Positions 43,335-56,702 of a stretch of DNA of 64,000 bases are shown one piece after another. Under the pieces are notes generated by a model that saw only the letters and a list, made by a program, of their open reading frames with translations, was not told where the DNA came from and searched no databases. This DNA is from Mytilus californianus. Lineage: Eukaryota; Mollusca; Bivalvia; Mytilida; Mytilidae. The position numbers and the translations under genes are program-made. Every line of letters starts with the position of its first letter. Position 1 is the stretch's first letter. The stretch lies in the NCBI RefSeq assembly GCF_021869535.1, contig NW_026262669.1, positions 1,612,001 through 1,676,000 on the forward strand, given 5' to 3'.

Positions 43335-44860
43335 ACATGACAACATAGAAAAACACACTATAAAATATCAATTGGAAGGCTTAACTCAATCAAAAAACGT
43401 AAATTAACACACAATGAACGAATAAATTTGACCTGTGACACCTGAATGCAAATACACAGTTAATAAAAAATTGCAAGGGATAAATAATTAAAGTCAAAAG
43501 TAAATAAACAGGTTTAAACAAAGTTAAAGTATGATGTCACTGTGAAATTTCAAACACTTTTTAGAAAATCATCCCTTTTGAAGAAACCTGCGTCATATTA
43601 TACACAGGTAAATGAAAATAATTTTGTTGTTAAGTATACTTCTTCTTCTGTGTGTATAAAATCTTCCGTTTAGGAATACCAAGAAATTTCTTTAATATCA
43701 ATAAAACTAATCTAACACTTGGTACATATGGGGTGAATATCAACAATAAAAATATACAATTAGTGCTAGATAATGTATATTTTAGAGAATTTATGACAGG
43801 TTTCAAACTAATCATTTTCTATCTTTCTCAAATATTTTTTTGTATTATGTTTCTTTCTTTACAATACTGTCTAAAGGTTTTATATTTTTTTAATATTATT
43901 TTCTTCTCTGGATTTGGCACTGATGTAAACAAATGGATTCGTTTTTGCATAAGCAATTCCAATGTTCAAATCACAGTAATGATCCCTCATGTAGTTAAGT
44001 TTCTCTTACTCCGCTACTAGATTGATTGATTGATTGTTAATTGCTTAAAGTGCAGTGGCAAATATTGCTAGAGATTCAATCTCAAATATTTTGTTTCATA
44101 ATTGAACCTTAGTATCTTTGCAAATCTACATCAAAATACTGTGTATTGGCTACCTACACTACTCATTAATGCTCGGTCAAATATGTTTTCACCTCAGCTT
44201 CGAGTAAGTGATCTACAACTAATCTTTCTGTCATTTAGACTAGTTCCTTATTATCTATTTAATTGTGAAAATAAAATGGTAAAAACGTCTTTGAATATTT
44301 AAGAGAAACTACTTGATTGTAATGGTTCTTTCAATTCGCCGTTTCAGAATCTAATGCCTTCTGGTTAATATTCTCAAAAGAGTACATCAAAACGTCGCTG
44401 CATGAAAATTTTTTCCTGTCAAATGAGTGTTGTAAAATTTCAAACTATTGGCAAACAGGACGCGACTGCTCGGCAGATGTAAAATTACTAACACGCTACA
44501 ATTCAACAATATTAAGCTGCATACCAAATATAAAATTCTGCTCCGGGTGTGGTGGCCAAAAATGTTTTTGCAGTGCCTGTAAATACCAAACATTGCTGCC
44601 TTATTCCCGTTTTTTTTATGGCAAAATAGCCGCCTAGCTTAGTGCTATTTTACCGGCTCCGGCAGAATAGCGATTTATATAGATTCTGCTGTTTTTCCGG
44701 TCCCATTTCAGATTTTTTTTTTCTAGACTATATCGATGGCAAAACTGACAACAACTGTCACAATATCTGTAAGTTTAATCATGTTAATGTTTTTACATCA
44801 TAAATTTAAAATTTATTTCACAGATTGCTCGCCGTGAAATCAAACATTTTTGATATATTT
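43335..44860. other. Intergenic, nothing recognised
   Basis: Includes open frames 43652-44020 (122 codons) and its antisense shadow, Leu/Phe-rich because of AT-rich DNA, without family motifs or splice context. Confidence 0.4.
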
Positions 44861-44876
44861 TGCGGGTAACAATGAC

Positions 44877-44915
44877 TGCAGGTAACAATAAAAAAATATA
44901 TTATTGTTACCTGCA
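44877..44915. repeat. Perfect 15-bp hairpin
   Basis: TGCAGGTAACAATAA (44877-44891) pairs with TTATTGTTACCTGCA (44901-44915) over a 9-nt loop. A second weaker pair (AAGTAACAA and TTGTTACTT) follows at 44970-45003. Confidence 0.85.
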
Positions 44916-45074
44916 ATTTCCGTATGGAATTGGCTCCCTCTCCGGAAATTCAAATCGGCAATTAGTCTTGGAAGTAACAATAACTATTCCTTGTTGTTAC
45001 TTTCTTGCGAGTAACTGTAGCCAGTGCAAGTTTTGTATGTAGTGTATTGTAGACTGTAGTTTTTTTTTTCATAT

Positions 45075-45425
45075 ATAGATATAAGAAGATGTGGTATGAG
45101 TGCCAATGAGACAACTCTCCATCCAAGTCAAAATTTATAAAAGTAAACCATTATAGGTCACAGTACGGTCTTCAACACGGAGCCTTGGCTCACACCGAAC
45201 AGTAAGCTATAAAGGGCCCCAAAAAATTACTAGTGTAAAACCATTCAAACGGGAAAACCAACGGTCTAATCTATATAAAAAACGAGAAACGAGAAACACT
45301 TATGAACCACATCAACAAACGGCAACTACTGAACATCAGATTCCTGACTTAGGACAGGTGCAAACAAATGCAGCGGGTTTAAACGTTTTAATGGTACCAA
45401 ACCTTCACCCTTTTTGGTCAAAGGC
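45075..45425 (+). repeat. Family A copy with a single left-end unit
   Basis: ATATAGATATAAGAAGATGT ... CAACTCTCCATCCAAGTCAA ... GACTTAGGACAGGTGC. This is the unexpanded relative of the 41036-43330 element. Confidence 0.92.
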
Positions 45426-45743
45426 TTTTGGTTTAAACAATATTTTATTCGATAAGTCAAATCATGCTATATAATATAATACAGTATAAACAATGGGATT
45501 CAGAAACAAGCAACATTGCTTATTTTAATCTGTCTCCAAAAGAATGTTGACATACAATATAATGAATACTTGGAGCATGCTCTGTCAATTGAAATATATT
45601 AAGAATAGTAAATACAAAAAAAGATTGACTATATAGTTTGAGAAAAAAGGGAGAAAAACAAAAACAAAAACAAAAAACAAAAAACAAGTGATTGAAATGA
45701 GCTAAATGAAATGCAAGGAAAACATATAAATGATGCTTTCATA

Positions 45744-46199
45744 TTATGGTGTGAATCTTTTACTTTTCAATATGTATTTTTGTACCAATACAAAACGAGT
45801 ACAATTTTCTTCATCAGTTAAACAATCTGACCCAAAAAGCAAAATATTTACATCAATACGCTGCGGAAAATCAGCAAGAGAATTCAGTAGCACTTGGCGT
45901 ATGTTAGTATAGTAAGGACACGTTAATAAAAAATGAGAGCTTGTTTCTATAGCACCACAACGACAATTTGGCGAATCCACTAAATTACGTAAAAATAAAT
46001 CGGAGTTTAAAGCACTAGAGTTCATTCGCAAGCGTGCATGGAGAATTTGTCCAATGCGATTTCCAACATAATAATGTGTGGGAACCTTCTTATTTTGTTT
46101 ACAAATATGTTTTTTAAATAGAAAGAGAGAGTTATTCCATAATTTCACGGTTGCAGGGAAAAAGTATATAAAGGCTTTTGAATGTCTCTTTGGTATCAT
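45744..46199 (-). pseudogene. LINE ORF2 C-terminal region
   Basis: A 151-codon minus-strand frame: FIYFFPATVKLWNNSLFLFK, YYVGNRIGQILHARLRMNSS, then SPNCRCGAIETSSHFLLTCP-YYTNIR and KYILKSKRF with a stop. The C-R-C-G-x-x-E-T-x-x-H-F-L-x-x-C motif is the zinc-knuckle-like end of non-LTR ORF2 proteins. The upstream RT is absent, so this is a fragment in antisense orientation just before the Smad first exon. Confidence 0.82.
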
Positions 46200-46434
46200 G
46201 TAATCATTGAATGACTTACATTCGGTAAATTAATTACAAATATTATTATTATTATCCAACTATCCTCTTTTCTCCATTGATTGACAAAAAGACGGTGCTC
46301 CGTCAAAGGAGAAATATGTATAGCAAAATGTGTTACGCATGCTCCAATTAATCTAAACTTCCGGTCAATTTTAGCGTAGTGTCATTTTGTTATGAATCTC
46401 AATTTTATAGTCTAAAAGCCTCAGTCAAGATTGA

Positions 46435-46665
<231 letters not shown>

Positions 46666-46989
46666 TAAATCAATTCAACATCCTGAACAGTATTGTTTAA
46701 TTTTGATATAAAAACCTCTAAGAAGACCTGTACTGTAGGTGGTCAAATTGGCCTTTAATTTTGTAACCAGAGAGGGTGATTCTTAATAGAAAATCACACC
46801 ATCTCCTGTAGTATTCAAACTGATCTAAACAACTTCCCTAGCTCAAACGTTTACAACTGCCTAAGTATTTACTATTTAAAGGAAGCAATCCTCAATCTTC
46901 AAGAGGCCTGTGGCTGTGGGCACAAATTGTCTCAAATGTGCAGATTCACTTCTTCCTGCGTGATGCTGAACATATTTTCTCTCTGTGCT

Positions 46990-47330
46990 TTTAAAGGGTA
47001 TGGGCTGGTTAAGATTGGGATTGAAGAACTGCAGTATCAAATCTGCCAGTTCTGTCGATATAATTTGCCACTGTTCATAGTTTGGCTTTCGTCTCTTCGA
47101 TGTTCTTGCCTTCTAGTCTGGTTAATATGGTACAATGTAGCTAAATCAAGGGTTTCGGATCCTGACCTCTGGATATTTCATGGAACATATCTTCTTGTTC
47201 GTTCTCATAGCAAGGACACTAGGAGAAAGTGATGAGGTGTTTCAGGTGCTCCACAGTTGCATGACTCTATGGCGTTTGTTTGGCCTACTTGGTTTTGGTT
47301 CTTGTAGCAATCCTGTTACAATTTAATACA
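46990..47330 (-). pseudogene. LINE ORF2 C-terminal fragment in Smad intron 1
   Basis: The minus strand reads SCNCGAPETPHHFLLVS, then in a shifted frame CYENEQEDMFHEISR and TVANYIDRTGRF. The C-x-C-G-x-x-E-T-x-x-H-F-L-L motif again marks a non-LTR ORF2 end. Stops and shifts interrupt it. Confidence 0.5.
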
Positions 47331-47789
47331 CCTTATTGCTATTTGTCCGCCATTACCTGATTACTGGACATCACAAAGGTTCCAGCAAAATTTTAAGGTC
47401 ACAATAAAAAATGTCTGACGCCACAAAGAAAAAGTGATTGTTGTACATGTATAACATCAATAGTTCAACTACAATGTAGTGTCACAGATTCCCGAATAGC
47501 TATAAAGTCTATATGAGGCAGGTGACCGTGTTACCTGGAAAAAAGGGATAAAAGCTGTATAAGTTTAGCTATTTGAAACAGCAATACACCGTACCTGAAT
47601 CTATCGAGGAACTTTCAAAAGGACAAAACACTGCATGTCACAATCAAAATTAATCATTTCTCCATTTTCATGATTTTGTTGGAATAGTGAATATACTAAT
47701 ATATTATTTGTTATATTAATATTAATTTCATTATGGAATTACCTATATGTATTATCATTAATTCATTGTAATTGTGTAACAATTCCCAG

Positions 47790-47957
47790 TGGCGGATCCA
47801 GAAATTTTCCTAAGTGGGGGCCCACTGACTGCCTAAGAGGGGGCCCGCTTAGGTCATGCTTCAATGATTCTCTATATAATCAACCAAATTTTTCTCAGAA
47901 AAGTGGGGGCCCGGGCCCCCTTGGCCCCCCGCCCCCCTAAATCTGCCTCTGATTCCA
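47790..47957 (+). mobile_element. CGGATCCAG MITE, copy 2
   Basis: Starts AGTGGCGGATCCAG and ends near AATCTGCCTCTGATT. The interior GGGGGCCCACTGACTGCCTA and ATAATCAACCAAATTTTTCT matches copy 1 at 20553-20719 in reverse. The right terminal repeat is more decayed here. Confidence 0.75.
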
Positions 47958-47959
47958 AC

Positions 47960-49490
47960 ATCAAGCCTGGTTTCTCTTAATCAACAATGACAACCATGAG
48001 ATTACTCAACACCTGTGATTAAGTTAGAATCTGGCGTTAGTTCTTTCTCTGTTGAGTAGACAGATCAAGAGTTCTATTTTAACCTTAAATACATTGTGAA
48101 CCAATGGTTCAGAAATTTTCTCTCTAGTTAATTTTGTTGTTAAGTAAGGACTTAAAAAATGGTGGTGGTTTTTCCTCAATAATGGATATGTCAAATTCAA
48201 ATCAGAGGACAAGTCAAATAAACAAATTAGTATCAACAGTTTGCAGCATCAACAACAAAAAATTTGTACAATTTTTTCTAAACAGATTTGAGGACTGCAA
48301 TTGCAAAAAATTGAAGTATATTAAAGATCTAAAATATTAAATGCCATAAAAATAGACCATGAATCCTTCTATTCTGAGACAAAGAATATAAACAAGATGT
48401 ATCAAATTAATTGTAAAAACTATAAAGAAATGAGGAACTACGTTACGAAATATCTTAGATTTTCAAGTGGCATATAATACTTTCGTATATTTACTTTAAT
48501 TAGATTGATAATTGTTGTATATGACAGGTTATTTGGCATGAAATTGTGTTGTAATTTACGATAAACATGATTAAGAGTCTAATCTTGAACTCCCTAAAAA
48601 AATAGGGGAATGCTTATTACGTAAGTCAATATTGGATCAAAGGCAAATATTCAACTTGTTCAGTGTTTTTTTTTTCTAATTGAATATTATAAAGTTTAAT
48701 TTCGTAATCTAAAGTGTCATTAGCATTTTCCGGAAAGTAATTAAATAAATTAGTAATGCAGATAATTGTCTGATCTATGTATTCTCCTGTTGGGTGTGTC
48801 TACATTTGTACCTGTACAAGAAATTAGCAATCATTAGCATGATTTTCCTAAGGGCATTAAACATTAATTTGGTGGACCCTTTGGATTATAATTCAAGATG
48901 GTTTCTAAAATTTGTTATGCAGTTATAGTCAATTGGTTCTAATTGTGCATAAAAATAGTGGTAGCTAAAGACCTTACCTTTCAACCATGGCACAAGTTAG
49001 GGATTCATATGTTGCCTATTGCAAGGCAAATTTTTTTCCCTATTCAGCACACCATTGTTTTCCAGTAGCAGTTACAATATCTTACCCTTCATCCCTGTCA
49101 ACCCACCGTGAAGAGCCTACATATTGTATTAATTACTTGTAGTTTCAGTCCTAAATATGCATGTACTAATTGCTACTGGGTGTGAAGTTAGCAACAATCA
49201 ATCTATCAATCAATCATGTCTAATAATACTCTACAGCTCTAGTGCATTTTGCTTTTTCCACCTATCAACTTACCTGACTGTGGGAAGCCTGTCTGTTAAC
49301 TTTTTGTTTTTACGAAAATCTCTGAAAAGGCTGTTCCAAATTGAACCAAAATTGGACACAATCATCCTTGGGGTATCAAGTTAAAAATAAGTGTCCGATT
49401 ATTCAGCCAGCCAACCAACATGGTGACAAAGAACATTGTAGAACATACATTTATTTGGTTTTTGCTTGCATTTGAAAATTTTAATATAGA
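47960..49490 (+). other. Smad intron 1, no feature delimited
   Basis: AT-rich intronic DNA without supported exons. Frames at 48024-48340 and 49157-49384 lack family features. Confidence 0.45.
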
Positions 49491-49499
49491 GAATTAGAG

Positions 49500-49880
49500 A
49501 GAAACTTTGAACGGTAAAAATGATCAGCAAGACTAGATTTACAAATAAGTCAAATGGCTGAAATTGTCAGTTGACTCCTTATAGTAATATAGAACTTGTA
49601 TGATGATATTTTACTTATTTTTTGGGGTTTATGTCCATTATTTGAAAAAAAGGTAATAGACAGAGAAATACTTTTAACAGCAAGACAAGATCTATAAAAA
49701 GGTCAACATAGCCGAACTTGACTCCTTAAAGGAGTTTTAGTGTTAGGGCAAAAAACTTAAGCAGACAGATAGAAACTGTAAACAGCAAAAATTATTAGCA
49801 AAACAAGATCTACAATTAGGGCAAAAAGCAGAAAAACTGTCAGACGACTCAGACTTTTTAAAGGGGATGATTTTGTTGAG
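49500..49880 (+). repeat. Three ~150-bp degenerate direct repeats
   Basis: Units share the pattern AATGATCAGCAAGACTAGAT-TTACAAATAAGTCAA-ATGGC, AAATTGTCAGTTGACTCC and TTTTTGGGGTTT/GGAGTTTTAG. They start near 49515, 49670 and 49785. Confidence 0.6.
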
Positions 49881-51030
49881 AATATCTTGGGAGTACTAAG
49901 TAATGATGTTTCATTTTACCTATTGTATCTACATGTAGCTTCGACCCCCTACTAAATTATTAAAATCTTTCATTTTGCGTTAAGCTATCAACCCTAATAG
50001 TCTCTAAGACTAATGAGTAAATATTAACCAAACTTTGTATGGTCATCTTATGTTCTACATGTATAAATGATCTGCATTTTGTTTTGATTGGATGAAAAAT
50101 GTGACCTCCAGAAGCAGTCTTTGACTCTTAATAAACCAAATTCAAACTAAAAAAAAATTTGGTCAAACTTGGCAGGAAATATGTATGCAATAATAATCAT
50201 ATGATTTTAATGAGAAGAAAAAACATTGGAACCTCCAGAGACAATCTTTGATTCAAATTGGGAGTCTTCAGGTAAGTAAAGTTCAACTACTGTCTCATTA
50301 GCCTGTTACAATGTAACACTGAGGTTGTGAGTTTGAATCCTGCATGTGGCTGAGAAAATCTATATTCTGACTGGCTGAGAAAACTTATATTCTGATTGGC
50401 TGAATTTTGAAATGGTCTCCCCTGAAACAACAATGTCATTTATTTACCGTGGGTAGAACCTGTTTGAGATTTTCTATTGAGTTAAATTTTTCTTGAAAAA
50501 TGACAACTTCCTTTTGAACCCTCTTAATGTATGTAAGCTTATTTTGACAATTGAGGGGTTCAAATGGAAGTCTCCATTCCTTAAAAAATATCCTTTTTGT
50601 TAATAAAGGTAAATGTACTTTTTATAAAATCACAGTTGTCTCCCTTCCATTGTTTCTTGATTTTTTTTTATACAATGTAATATACTTCATCAGTGAGTCT
50701 TGCATTGATTTTGGAAAGTACTTTTAAATTTTATTGACCATTGTTAACAGGAAACAAACCTATTATTGCATAACAGCTGTGGTTCATCTCCTCTCTTCAA
50801 AGAGCCTTGACACAGGGAATAAAAGATATATGAGTTTCAGAGATGATTACATTTTGTAAAATGACCTCTCGTAGTTCTAAAATGGGATGTGGTATCTTAA
50901 ACTACTTGAATAACATTGTATTTTAACAGTGCTGTATGTGAATGATATGGGAATGTGATTACTCCGTGAGTTTAAATATAAAGGGGGTATTCTGTATGTT
51001 TCATACCCCTTTGACTACCGAAGCCCCATG
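49881..51030 (+). other. Smad intron 1, nothing recognised
   Basis: A short duplicated word (AAAATCTATATTCTGACTGG / AAAACTTATATTCTGATTGG) occurs at 50355-50402. No exon was found. Confidence 0.45.
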
Positions 51031-51034
51031 CCAA

Positions 51035-52105
51035 AAAGTATGAGTATACCAGTTGGGGAAAACATGCTCCACCAAGCCTCTCTTTATACCCTAGCTTCAA
51101 CTGAGTGGGAGTAGACCAGTTGGGGAAATACATGCTGTACCAAGCTTCTCTTTATACCCCAGCTTCAACTGAGTGGGAGTATACCAGTTGGGGGAAATAC
51201 ATGCTCCACCAAGCCTCTTTTTATACCCCAGCTTCAACTGAGTGGGAGTATACCAGTTGGGGAAATACATGCCCCACCAAGCCTCTCTTTATACCCCAGC
51301 TTCAACTGAGTAGGATTATACCAGTTGGGCAATTATATGCTCCACCAAGCCTCTCTTTATACCCCAGCATCAACTGAGTGGGAGTATACCAGTTGGGGGA
51401 AATACATGCTCCACCAAGCCTCTTTTTATACCCCAGCTTCAACTGAGTGGGAGTATACCAGTTGGGGGAAATACATACTCCACCAAGCCTCTCTTTATAC
51501 CCTAGCTTCAACTGAGTGGGAGTATACTAGTTTGTAAATAAATGCTCCATCAAGCCTCGTTTTATACCCCAGCTTCAACTGAGTGGGAGTATACCAGTTG
51601 GGGAAATTCATGCTTTACTAAGCCTCTTTTTTTATCCCAGCTTCAACAGAGTGGGAGTATATCTGTTGGGGAAATACATGCTCCACCAAGCCTCTCTTTA
51701 TACCCTAGCTTCAACTGAGTGGAGGAATACATGCTCCACCAAACCTCTCTTTATTCCCTAGCTTCAACTGAGTGGGGGAATACATGCTCCACCAAGCCTC
51801 TCTTTTTTTACCCCAGCTTCAACTGAGTGGGAGTATACCAGTTGGGGAAATACATGATCCACCAAGCCTCTCTTTATACCTTAGCTTCAACTGAGTGAGG
51901 GAATACATGCTCCACCAAGCCTCTCTTTTTTTACCCCAGCTTCAACTGAGTAGGAGTATACCAGTTGGGGAAATACATGCTCCACCAAGCCTCTCTTTAT
52001 ACCCTAGCTTCAAATAAGTGGGAGTATACTAGTTGGGGAAATACATGCTCCATGAAGCCTCTCTTTATACCCTAGCTTCAACTGAGTGGGAGTGTACTAG
52101 TTTAC
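51035..52105 (+). repeat. 68-bp tandem array, about 16 copies
   Basis: Unit ACCAGTTGGGGAAATACATG-CTCCACCAAGCCTCTCTTTA-TACCCCAGCTTCAACTGAGT-GGGAGTAT. Several units between 51710 and 51960 are about 48-52 bp and lack the GAGTATACCAGTTGGGG part. Divergence between units is moderate. Confidence 0.95.
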
Positions 52106-52109
52106 ATTT

Positions 52110-53880
52110 TTCCTCCAAATAGTTTGTAGCAGATTTTGTTCATCATTGATCATTTTCCTCATCCACTAGAAATCAAAGTTTTGAACAGATCTTATACATG
52201 CATTAATGAGAAGAACATACATGTATGCAGCAAACAGAAGTAGATAAGTGACCAATTGGAAAATGTGTTATATTTTATAGCTCACCAATATGAGGCTTGG
52301 TACCAAATATCAAGAAAGTTTTCTCTCGAACACTGTCAAGTCCCCACCTTATGAATAATGTTCAAATCTATCTCAGTAACACAATAATTATTGCATAATT
52401 TGTTTTATTAATTATTAGATACAGTTAAGGAATTAATCTGATTGGGCGTATCAAGATTTTATGGTTGAGACAAAATGACAGATTAATTTACAATAAATTA
52501 GGAGAGGGTCTTTAAGGAATTTGGCCTTATGTTAACATGATAAATGTAGGAAATCCAGTTGACATTTAACAGCATCATAGCAATATATTTATTAGTTTCA
52601 TGCATTGAATATATGACAAGTGTCTCCTGTCCAATCCTTTAATCAAGGGTAAGGCCCCTACTAAAGATGACAGATCAATTCTATATTTCAGTATTAAATA
52701 CAAAATTATTCAAGAACTATTGCAATTTTTTTCTGTCTTTAAATGGTTATACACAGTACATTTGTAAAATTTGTCACTATCATGCTACAAATGTATATCT
52801 ATTTATACCAAATAAAGATCGAAACAAAAATAACACTATGCCATAAATAAAACGTATGTCACTGATTATATATACACAAAAACTCTTCTGTATAGAGATA
52901 AAAAAAGTAATCAATAATACATTGTGTTCAGGAGGGCACCTGCTGTAGTGTGAGGTAAATTAAGGTCATTCTCAAAGGTAGGTCAAACTGTCTGGGTCAT
53001 CTTTGTTATGGGGCCACACGCAGGATAGCTTAATCTGCATTTCACATTTAAGTGGTATTACAATGCCATCATTTTAGATAAGTGGAAAAAACATAAAATT
53101 CTTTAAAGATTTAAGTTAATATAGCTTTAAAATAACATATTGTATAGATTGTTTGCAATTGAAAGATATGTTAATATGATTGTTGAGGTATATCTTTGGG
53201 TGTGTGTGCTCCTTAAAGGGGGCCCCAATACCAAGGTCACAGTGGAGAATATTTCATCAGGTAAAAAGCAGGTAAGTTTACAGTGCAAGCGTACCTGCTC
53301 TAACTAAAAGTCTTTATGTGTATATGGAGGGAGAAGATAGGATCAAATCCCCCTAAACAGGATTGATATTTATATCTACTTTCATATATTTGCCATTAAA
53401 GAACATAAGGTCCATACTTGTATAGTAATTGATCTATGATTTCTCAAAAAATATATATTTATACATTGCATTAGATATCAATTATCCCTTTACCAATTAA
53501 ACAGGCTACCATATCATCAAGTTATATTAAAGAATGAGACTTTATTGTCAATGTGTTTTATACTGTAGGCTAACCTTGAAGAAGTAAATTATTGATGATG
53601 TATTGATATTTCAATAGTTATCTCCCCTATATAATATAAAGCTAGAATTATTTTTTTCCACTTTCGGTTTTATTTTTTTAACTCCACCACCTGGAATTTT
53701 GTAAAGTTTAGTTAATTTCTTGGTCTAATGGTTTAGTGATGGATTAACTCATCACATTATAGTCAAACCGACTGAATTTTTTAAATATTTAAAGTTTGAA
53801 ATTATATAGGTGACTTAGTACTTTTTGACAACCCTTGCAAATTAAGACTTAATGTTTAAGTGTAAAACGTAGATGTGAAA
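52110..53880 (+). other. Smad intron 1, nothing recognised
   Basis: AT-rich intron DNA. No exon, hairpin or repeat family was delimited. Confidence 0.45.
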
Positions 53881-53887
53881 CATCATA

Positions 53888-53942
53888 CCTATTGGTCAGC
53901 AGTCCTATTGGTCAGCAGTCCTATTGGTCAGCAGTCCTATTC
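53888..53942 (+). repeat. 16-bp tandem repeat, 3.3 copies
   Basis: CCTATTGGTCAGCAGT repeated three times without mismatch, then CCTATT. Confidence 0.95.
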
Positions 53943-54088
53943 AGTGGTTGTCATCAAGATCAAAATAAAGATAACAGATATTTTATTGGTTTCTAGTCCA
54001 AAATGACAGGATTGCTACTAACATTTCACAATATACATTAGATAAACACACAGATACATATCAGTTAACACTTACATATATATAAAAA

Positions 54089-54395
54089 ATTAGAAGATGT
54101 GGTATGATTGCCACTGAGACAACTCTCCACAAGAGTCCAAATGACACAGATATTAACAACTATAGATCACCGTATGGCCTTCAACAATGAGTAAAACCCA
54201 TACCGCATAGTCAGCTATAAAAGGCCTCGAAATGACAAATATAAAATAATTCAAATGAGAAAACTAACGGACTGATTTATGCACAAAATAATGAACTAAA
54301 AACAATTATTATATACAGCAACAAACGACAACCACTGAATTACAGGCTCCTGATTTGGGACAGGCACATACAAAATGTGGCGTGGTTAACATAGT
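54089..54395 (+). repeat. Family A copy
   Basis: TTAGAAGATGTGGTATGATT, CACTGAGACAACTCTCCACA, ACTAACGGACTGATTTATGC and ACTGAATTACAGGCTCCTGA. Near full length, same strand as Smad. Confidence 0.9.
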
Positions 54396-54707
54396 TGGAT
54401 ATTAATATATAATATTGTTGTTGTTTTGTATACTTTTTAGGCATATACATGTATATATTCCCTCCATGACTAAAAAAGAGAATATTGTTACATTGATATA
54501 TATTTGTATAATCTGGTCTCACTCTTAGGAGATGGTACCACAATGGTTATTTATTACTCAATAAAGCATTTCAAGTATTGTACATAATCACTTTACTTAT
54601 ATAATAATTCTAGTGATATCATTCTCTTCACAAGTCTACATACATTAATATCTAGCTTCACTAGTCATATTGATAAATGACGGAACTGTTTTAGTAAAGT
54701 AGGTAAG

Positions 54708-54769
54708 CCTAGAGGCTGGTCAATAGGGCTAGAGGCTTCCCAGTAGGGCTAGAAACTGGCCACTAGGGA

Positions 54770-54800
<31 letters not shown>
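54708..54800 (+). repeat. 20-bp degenerate repeat and (AAT)n
   Basis: Three units like AGGGCTAGAGGCT-GGCCA-GT (54708-54768) are followed by an (AAT)n microsatellite at about 54774-54801. Confidence 0.85.
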
Positions 54801-54802
<2 letters not shown>

Positions 54803-55056
54803 TCTTTACTTAAAGAGGGTAAACACAGTTAGTTACAATTACTAATCTTCCCTGAGGCCCTCATATACATGTAAAAAATAATAATAAAAGAAAAAAAGCA
54901 AACATACAACATATTAACACAATCGTATAGTCATGATAGTTCAATGTACATGTACCATAATTAGAACATATAAAACAGTTACAGATTGCATGTAGTGAAT
55001 AGATATTATATACAAATCAAAATCATACATTCTAAAAAAAAGAGTAGTAGTTGCAA

Positions 55057-56698
55057 TCATTTCAAGACTGAATATTGGGACTGTCTCAAGTATTGTTTTA
55101 TAATTTGTTTAAAAGAAAAAGTGTTTTGCACTTTACGCATTTCATATGGTAGTCCGTTCCATAAAACTGATCCAGAATAAGCAAAAGATTTTTTAAACAG
55201 TTCAGTTTTTGGCTTAAGGACTATCAAATTACCTTGAGTGACACTCCTTAAAGCATAAGGATTATTAACAGATATAAGTTGAAACTTTTGAAGTAGGTAC
55301 TGTGGTGCTTCTTTCCGCATACATTTATGTAGCAGTAAATATTTGTGGTATTTGATTCTGTTTTCAACTGTCATCCATCCAAGGTCTTTAAATAAGGGGG
55401 CTGATGGGGATAAAGGGTCTGCATCAAGAATCAATCTTGCTGCTCTTTTTTGAAGTTTTAATATTCTTACCATCCCTTCATTTTTACATTCTCCCCAAAC
55501 AATACAGCAGTAATCGATGAGCGGCAGAATATACCCATTATAGTATGCTTTCCTGGCATCAATATCTAAAAATTTCTTTAATTTAGAAAGAAGGTATATT
55601 CTTGATGAAATGCTAGCACAAATTTGATCAATTTGATTTGTCCAGCTTAAAGTGTGCTGTCAATTTTAACACCTAATAATTTTTCACATGATGAATTTTG
55701 TAGTGTTTCTGAATTTATTAGTAAATTTGGTTGAAAAGATTGAGTTGATATAACTTTTGACTTGTTCCAGTAACCAAACATTTAGTTTTTTTGGTATTGA
55801 TGAACATATTATTAATTTTGCACCATTCTTCAACTCTGCATAAATCTTCTTGTACATCATCATGTAAATTTTCTATGTTTTTCCAGGATTTATGGAGAGT
55901 AGTATCATCAGCATACAAGTCTGTTTTACAATTTTTAATGCAAAGGGGAAGGTCATTTATAAATAAGACAAATAATAGAGGACCTAGTATAGATCCTTGG
56001 GGGACACCAAATTTCACATCTTTTTTATCAGAATTAACATTGCAAATGTTTACTTGCTGTGTTCTATTACTTAGGTATGACCTGAAAATTTGAAGTCCAA
56101 CAGTATTGCTAAGTTTAAATTACCATCATTCATTTCTTGCAGCCATTTGTCAATGATATCAATAAGTGCAGTTTGAAAGAATGATGTGGCCTGAAACCTG
56201 ATTGTGTAGGATGTAAAGTTTAAATTTAGACAAGTACTTGTACATGTTATTTGAGACATGCCTTTCTAATACTTTTGATAGAGATGGAAGAACAGATATG
56301 TCTGTAATTTGTTGCTAAAACCTTGTCACCATCTTTGTAAACTGGTGTTACCTTAGCATTTTTCAGTAATGAAGGATATATACCAGTATCTATCATTCTG
56401 TTGAATATATATGTGAGAGGAGTGGCAATATATGGTGCACTTATTTTAAGGATTTTGGGTCCAATATTATCAGTTCCTGATGATTTATTTACATCAAGTT
56501 TGGTTAACTCATCAAATAGCTCATTTATCTTTATTGGTGGTATGGTAAATTTCTCATGTTTTTGTTGTTTTAATTGATTATTAATGAATGTGCTAAGATT
56601 ATTGAAATCTGCCTTGTCAACAGATGTAATATCTCTTTGCTCTCTTAGTTTTTCAGCACAGAAAGTAAAAAAGTTATTAAAAGTATCTGCTATAGATT
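55057..56698 (-). pseudogene. LINE ORF2, 3' part, antisense in Smad intron
   Basis: Minus-strand order: KSIADTFNNFFTFCAEKLRE, LTKLDVNKSSGTDNIGPKIL and AKVTPVYKDGDK (56698-56250). After shifts, GVPQGSILGPLLFVLFINDL, KTDLYADDTTLHKSWKNIEN and FINTKKTKCLV (56017-55718). Then QKRAARLILDADPLSPSAPL, FKDLGWMTVENRIKYHKYLL, SFAYSGSVLWNGLPYEMRKV and a stop at 55057. These are RT blocks with the Y-A-D-D catalytic motif intact. The ORF is broken into at least four frames and its 5' part is separated by the GGTCGTAT insertion. Confidence 0.87.
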
Positions 56699-56702
56699 TT
56701 TT

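Noticed and set aside
43652-44020. 122-codon plus-strand frame
   Set aside because: Leu, Ile, Phe and Asn-rich composition typical of AT-rich random frames. An antisense frame overlaps it, and no motifs or splice sites support it.
51105-51537. Open frames with a repeated Y-T-P-A-S-T-E-W-E-Y-T-S-W pattern
   Set aside because: Translation of the 68-bp satellite. The unit is not a multiple of three, it is intronic, and there is no splice context.
54774-54801. (AAT)n as a possible CRISPR or array
   Set aside because: Simple trinucleotide microsatellite. Eukaryotic context, no spacers.
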